Source: Planctomycetota bacterium (GTDB taxonomy: Bacteria; Planctomycetota; Phycisphaerae; UBA1845). From it: a stretch of 64,000 bases of DNA. Every line of letters begins with the position of its first letter. Positions within the stretch are counted from its first letter, which is position 1. Shown piece by piece: positions 60,536 through 64,000 of the stretch. The stretch is taken from the NCBI GenBank assembly GCA_024280855.1, contig JAJRPG010000094.1:1-64000 (forward strand), in the 5' to 3' direction. Below the pieces are notes generated by a model. The model did no database searches. It saw only the letters and a program-made list of their open reading frames with translations, and was not told where the DNA came from. The translations under genes and the position numbers were made by a program.

Positions 60536-60822
60536 AGCTGCGAAACAGCAAAGACGTGATCGGTGGTGTGACCGTACTCGGCGAACGAGCCATTCGCCAA
60601 ATTGGTGATGGCTACCAGGCCATCACCGATCCGCTGGTAGATGCGATCGAATCAGCCAAAGGGTTTGGCGATTTGAAAAAGCGAATGAGTAAACGATTGA
60701 TAAACAAAATGGATAGCACGGTCATCGAAGAGGCGCTCGAAACGGTGGGCACGCAAGCGGGGCTGATCGGCGTGGTTACGGCGACGCCGATCAAGATGTC
60801 GAAGGTCGAAGGTAAAGGTTAA
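60532..60822 (+). CDS. Small head-region protein, 96 aa
   Basis: ATGA overlap with the portal gene. Helical, Val/Ile-rich, with TVLGERAIRQIGDGYQAITDPLVDAI and AKGFGDLKKRMSKRLINKMD. It stands between portal and gpF-like genes; in some Mu-like phages a short protein or the N-terminal part of gpF is here. Unknown function. Confidence 0.55.
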   Translation: MKLRNSKDVIGGVTVLGERAIRQIGDGYQAITDPLVDAIESAKGFGDLKKRMSKRLINKMDSTVIEEALETVGTQAGLIGVVTATPIKMSKVEGKG

Positions 60823-60829
60823 ATGATAG

Positions 60830-61582
60830 ATGCCCATCAACGTATTAGCCCAGCACGACTTCAAGCCCAAGACGCTGGACGATCTGGCCAAGCGGTTTCG
60901 GGGCAAGCTGGCCGTGGATTCGGATACGTTCGATCGGATCAGCCGCGAGCAAAAGGCCAAGGCGTTTCGCATTGCCACGGTTCACAAAGTGCAACTGGTG
61001 CAAAAGGCCCGCGACCTGGTAGCGGACGCCCTCGAAACGGGCACGCCATTTTCAGAGTTTCGAGCGAAGCTGCTCGCGCTGTTCGATCGCCAAGGCGTCG
61101 CACCTCCAGCACTGCATCGATTGCAACTGGCGTTTCGGCAAAACCTTTTGCAGAGCTACAGCGACGCGCGGCGGGAAACACTGGACGATCCGGAAATCTC
61201 GTCGGTGTTTCGGTTCCGTCGTTATTCAACTGTCGGCAACGGTGTGCCAGGGACCAACCGGGTACGAGCCGATCACGCGATATTGCACGGCAAGGTGTTT
61301 CGATGGAACGACCCGTTCTGGAACACGTTCACGCCACCGTGGGACTTCGGATGCCGCTGCACTATGCAGGCGCTTACCGCAGGTCAAGTGCGACGCGGGC
61401 GTATGACTGTGTGGACACTCAAGGGCGGCGTGATTGTGCCAGCGGCCACGCGCAACGCCAAGGGCAAACAAAAAGGGATCAAGCTCAAACGCAATCCCAA
61501 CTTCGTGGGCAGTGTGTTGGATTTCGGGACGAAGTCGCTGGATAAAGATTTACGCGAACTGGTAGAGGAACTGACGAAATGA
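60830..61582 (+). CDS. Head morphogenesis protein (Mu gpF-like)
   Basis: 250 residues from ATG 60830. N-terminal helices (EQKAKAFRIATVHKVQLVQKARDLV), then the gpF signature YSTVGNGVPGTNRVRADHAIL (about 128-147), FWNTFTPPWDFGCRCTMQALTAGQV (about 160-184). gpF is a minor head protein needed for prohead assembly. Another strong open frame over the same DNA in the +1 frame is a shadow. Stop overlaps the protease start (ATGA). Confidence 0.85.
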   Translation: MPINVLAQHDFKPKTLDDLAKRFRGKLAVDSDTFDRISREQKAKAFRIATVHKVQLVQKARDLVADALETGTPFSEFRAKLLALFDRQGVAPPALHRLQLAFRQNLLQSYSDARRETLDDPEISSVFRFRRYSTVGNGVPGTNRVRADHAILHGKVFRWNDPFWNTFTPPWDFGCRCTMQALTAGQVRRGRMTVWTLKGGVIVPAATRNAKGKQKGIKLKRNPNFVGSVLDFGTKSLDKDLRELVEELTK

Positions 61583-62814
61583 CCAAGCAATATGAAGATC
61601 AACCGTTGCATTTGATTGCATGTGAGATTGATGCCAGTGCTGCTACGGTAGAGGTACTCATAGCACCATTCGGCGAAGTCGAATCTGTGAATGGTAGCTT
61701 TATCATCGATGAAGAAGGATTCGCTTTAATCATGGAAGCCTTTAAGGCTCATGGTGTAGACATCCCCTTTGACCTGGAACATCACACCGTTGGTGGAGAG
61801 TATTCCGCGCCGGATGGAAGCGCTGATGCACAAGGTTGGATCACGGATATGCGTCTGGAAAAAGGGCGTGGCATCGTGGCCACGGTGGAGTGGAACAAAG
61901 AAGGACGTGAGCGTGTTCTATCGAAAAAGTATAAATACTCCTCGCCCACACTCGCAGTGCGCGAATCAGATAAACGTGCGGTCCGATTACACTCGGTCGC
62001 TATGACCAATAAGCCAGCGATACCTCGTATGGAACCGCTGGTAGCAAAGCAATCTATCAATATGAAGGAGACGAAAACTATGGTCCCAGAAACAGTACTA
62101 GGACAAGAGACGGGTGAAGTCAATGAACAGGCGCTGCTAGGCGCGTTAGCTGAGACGCTTGACTTAAAGATGGAGCAACTGCAAGGACCGAACTTGCTGC
62201 CCGCCATCTTGGAGGCGGTGAAAGCCTTGAAGGGTAGTGGCGATAAAACCGGCGCGGGCGAGAAAAAGGCTGACGGCGAGAAAAAGGCCGACGAGGCTGA
62301 AACTGCCGTGGCCAATAGTGCATGGGGCGCACTGGGACTTGACAAAGGCTCGGACGCCAACGCCGTAACGATGGCGATCAACACACTCAAGCAGGGCGGG
62401 AAAAACTTGGTTGCCATGAAACAAGAAATTGCGACGTTGTCCGAAAAAATAGCCAATGGCGAACGCAAAGAAATGCTCCTGCCTTTCAAGGATGTCATCG
62501 GCCTTGGTGATAGCGAAGAGGCTCGCAAGAAGGACCACGAAGTGATTATGGCCCTGGCGGCATCATCCCCTGAGCAATGCAAGCACATGCTTCAGCAGCG
62601 CAAGGCGCAGCTACCGCCACAGGGGGCAACCAACGAGCCAACGCCTACGGTAACGAGCGATGACCGAATGTCCATCATCGCTAACGCGGCGAAGGAATAC
62701 GACGCCAATGACATGCAGATCGGCTCGAAGCCCGGTTATGTCATGCAAGTTCTTAAAGAGAAAAAGTTGTCGCCAATGACAGAGGACGAACATAAGAAGT
62801 TGGTCGCGGTTTAA
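61579..62814 (+). CDS. Prohead protease/scaffold (Mu gpI-like)
   Basis: 411 residues. The N-terminal protease part contains IDEEGFALIMEAFKAHGVDIPFDLEHHTV (Glu-His-His region at about 64-68), SPDGSADAQGWI and KYKYSSPTLAV (Ser at about 124). The C-terminal part (about 160-400) is Ala/Lys/Glu-rich with AGEKKADGEKKADEAE low complexity and coils, the scaffold. In Mu the same gene gives protease I and, from an internal start, scaffold Z. An ATG at 62062 or 62081 could serve as the internal start here. Confidence 0.85.
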   Translation: MTKQYEDQPLHLIACEIDASAATVEVLIAPFGEVESVNGSFIIDEEGFALIMEAFKAHGVDIPFDLEHHTVGGEYSAPDGSADAQGWITDMRLEKGRGIVATVEWNKEGRERVLSKKYKYSSPTLAVRESDKRAVRLHSVAMTNKPAIPRMEPLVAKQSINMKETKTMVPETVLGQETGEVNEQALLGALAETLDLKMEQLQGPNLLPAILEAVKALKGSGDKTGAGEKKADGEKKADEAETAVANSAWGALGLDKGSDANAVTMAINTLKQGGKNLVAMKQEIATLSEKIANGERKEMLLPFKDVIGLGDSEEARKKDHEVIMALAASSPEQCKHMLQQRKAQLPPQGATNEPTPTVTSDDRMSIIANAAKEYDANDMQIGSKPGYVMQVLKEKKLSPMTEDEHKKLVAV

Positions 62815-62854
62815 CGGATTTAACCGGCACCAAAATTGAATTAGATAACAGCCA

Positions 62855-62888
62855 TACGGCTTAGCCGTAAACAAAGTGGCTTAGCCAC
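62855..62888. promoter_or_regulatory. Two tandem short palindromes before the head cement gene
   Basis: TACGGCTTAGCCGTA (62855-62869) and GTGGCTTAGCCAC (62876-62888) share the centre GGCTTAGCC. They lie just before AAGGAGG of the next gene, so they may form stem-loops that stabilise the head mRNA or bind a regulator. Confidence 0.45.
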
Positions 62889-62903
62889 GACAAGGAGGTC
62901 AAT

Positions 62904-63752
62904 ATGCTGACTGCAGATAGAAGTTTGGATTTCAAGTTGAACACGGACCCGATTGGTAACTCGGTAGAGTTGCTAGTCGCGGCGACGGCGAAAATTTACC
63001 ATGGTGCATTCGTCGGAATCGACGCTACGGGCTTTGCCAAGCCCTACGACAATGCCACACCGGCTACCACGCTGGCGGGTGGCGATCGTATCGTAGGCGT
63101 AGCCGCCTACGCCGCAGACAACACCAGTGGTATCGACGGTGACAAAACCGTGAAGGTCATGATTAGCGGCGCATTCGATCATGTCATTACTGGGCTAGTT
63201 GCTGCCGATGTGGGTACGCCGATCTACGCAAGTGACGACGGTACGCTTACCAAGGTCGCCCTGGGCAACGCCTTTGTGGGTTGGGTGGAACGGTTTGTTT
63301 CTGCCGGGCTTGGCACAGTACGCTTGCAAGGACTTGAGAGTGGCGGACCTATGATCCATCGCACGTCCGCAGCCATCGACTGTGACGCTGCCAACGAAGC
63401 GATGCTCATCCATCCGACTGAAAATCAAAATGGTTTGCTCCTGCTTTGGGCGGGCGCCATCGTCACTGAAGTGTTCGCCGGTGCTACCGAGGACCAGGGC
63501 ATTGTCACGTTGCAAGACACGGACGGCACGACGCTAGGTGCGACGTTCACCGCCAGCAACGCGGCGGCGGATGTGGTCAATGACATTATTGCCCCGCTGG
63601 CCAACAAGGTCGCTATCGGTGCTGCCACCGGCAGTTTGCTGGTTATTGTTCCTGCGGGCAAAGGTGTGAAAGCCAAAGTGACGCAACTGACAAGTGGTGC
63701 TGGCGCGGCGGGTGCGATGAAGGTTATCGCTATCGCCATTCCCATTGCCTAA
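62904..63752 (+). CDS. Head decoration/cement-like protein (DUF2190-type N-terminal half)
   Basis: ATG behind AAGGAGG, a very strong site, as expected for an abundant structural protein. 282 residues, rich in Ala/Gly/Thr. About 10-150 resembles DUF2190 capsid cement proteins (VAATAKIYHGAFVGIDATGFAKP, RIVGVAAYAADNTSG, VMISGAFDHVITGL). The second half (about 150-282) is a beta-rich module with ATEDQGIVTLQDTDGT, probably a separate decoration or binding domain. It lies between protease and major head gene. Confidence 0.7.
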   Translation: MLTADRSLDFKLNTDPIGNSVELLVAATAKIYHGAFVGIDATGFAKPYDNATPATTLAGGDRIVGVAAYAADNTSGIDGDKTVKVMISGAFDHVITGLVAADVGTPIYASDDGTLTKVALGNAFVGWVERFVSAGLGTVRLQGLESGGPMIHRTSAAIDCDAANEAMLIHPTENQNGLLLLWAGAIVTEVFAGATEDQGIVTLQDTDGTTLGATFTASNAAADVVNDIIAPLANKVAIGAATGSLLVIVPAGKGVKAKVTQLTSGAGAAGAMKVIAIAIPIA

Positions 63753-63833
63753 TCGGAAAACGATTACGAACATAACCCTTTGAGGTTTGTAAAAATACAT
63801 GCGGTTCAGCCGCCAGAATAGGAGAGAAAACAG

Positions 63834-64000
63834 ATGACTTGGCATCCAACAGCAACCACTGTACGCGGGATACGCGGCGACATTGAAGAGCGCCTTAATG
63901 CGTTTCCCGAACTGTGGAAACCCCACGTGACGAACGTGGACTCGACGACACAAGTGGAACCCTTTGCTTTCAGTGGCGCAGTACCTAAGCCACGCGAAAT
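63834..64000 (+). CDS. Major head subunit (Mu gpT-like), 5' part cut by window edge
   Basis: ATG behind AGGAGAG. Only 55 codons are in the window. The start has IEERLNAFPELWKPHVTNVD and EPFAFSGAVPKPRE, which has the form of gpT N-termini (Trp-containing helix, then a loop with a PxxRE end). Position after protease and cement gene agrees with the Mu order. The rest lies beyond the right edge. Confidence 0.7.
   Translation, partial: MTWHPTATTVRGIRGDIEERLNAFPELWKPHVTNVDSTTQVEPFAFSGAVPKPRE

Noticed and set aside
60823..61545. Long alternative frame over the gpF-like gene
   Set aside because: It is a frame shadow; the gpF signature is in the frame starting at 60830.

Overview
The window looks like chromosomal DNA of a planctomycete, most likely of the Phycisphaerae type. 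The signs are C-terminal CxxCGYNLTGNVSGKCxECG zinc ribbons on small membrane proteins, dockerin-like DxDGDxD tails on secreted proteins, a YdjY-type lipoprotein-like protein beside a secretin, PurL with PurS-like sequence fused in front, and moderate GC content. All names come from reading the sequence; no database search was run.

Region 1 (1-11956) is ordinary chromosome: the 3' part of a large conserved protein, an FHA-GAF histidine kinase, a degenerate HAD-like protein, a small basic Ser/Thr-rich protein with its own terminator, a cystathionine beta-synthase-type enzyme, an HD-GYP protein with an altered HD motif, and MtaB. Region 2 (12117-21952) is a type IV pilus/type II secretion locus: PilM with a C-terminal extension, two membrane-anchored proteins that probably take the PilN/PilO places, a secretin split by an in-frame TAA, and a YdjY-domain protein. 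Region 3 (21981-37685) carries arabinose-5-phosphate isomerase, an ECF sigma factor with a dockerin-tailed membrane protein, an NhaC-type antiporter also split by an in-frame TAA, a PDZ protein, a DegT aminotransferase and a UDP-sugar dehydrogenase, purQ/purL, a FIST sensor protein and a secreted toroid protein. Dispersed palindromic (MITE-like) repeats lie among these genes.

Region 4 (37958-41033) is an array of six genes on one strand, each overlapping the next by ATGA. They encode small membrane proteins with a cytoplasmic C-terminal zinc ribbon. The last gene breaks off inside its ribbon just where the next region begins.

Region 5 (about 40981 to the right edge) is a Mu-like transposable prophage in two divergent arms. 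The leftward early arm carries MuA and MuB, a GemA-like protein, several small zinc proteins, a RecQ-type helicase and a secreted dockerin-like protein. The rightward late arm carries a probable ribbon-helix-helix regulator, an extra gpF-like protein, a lipoprotein, then gp26-, gp27-, gp28 (terminase)-, gp29 (portal)-, gpF-, gpI (protease)-, cement- and gpT (major head)-like genes. The last is cut by the window edge. No tRNA, rRNA or CRISPR array was recognised.
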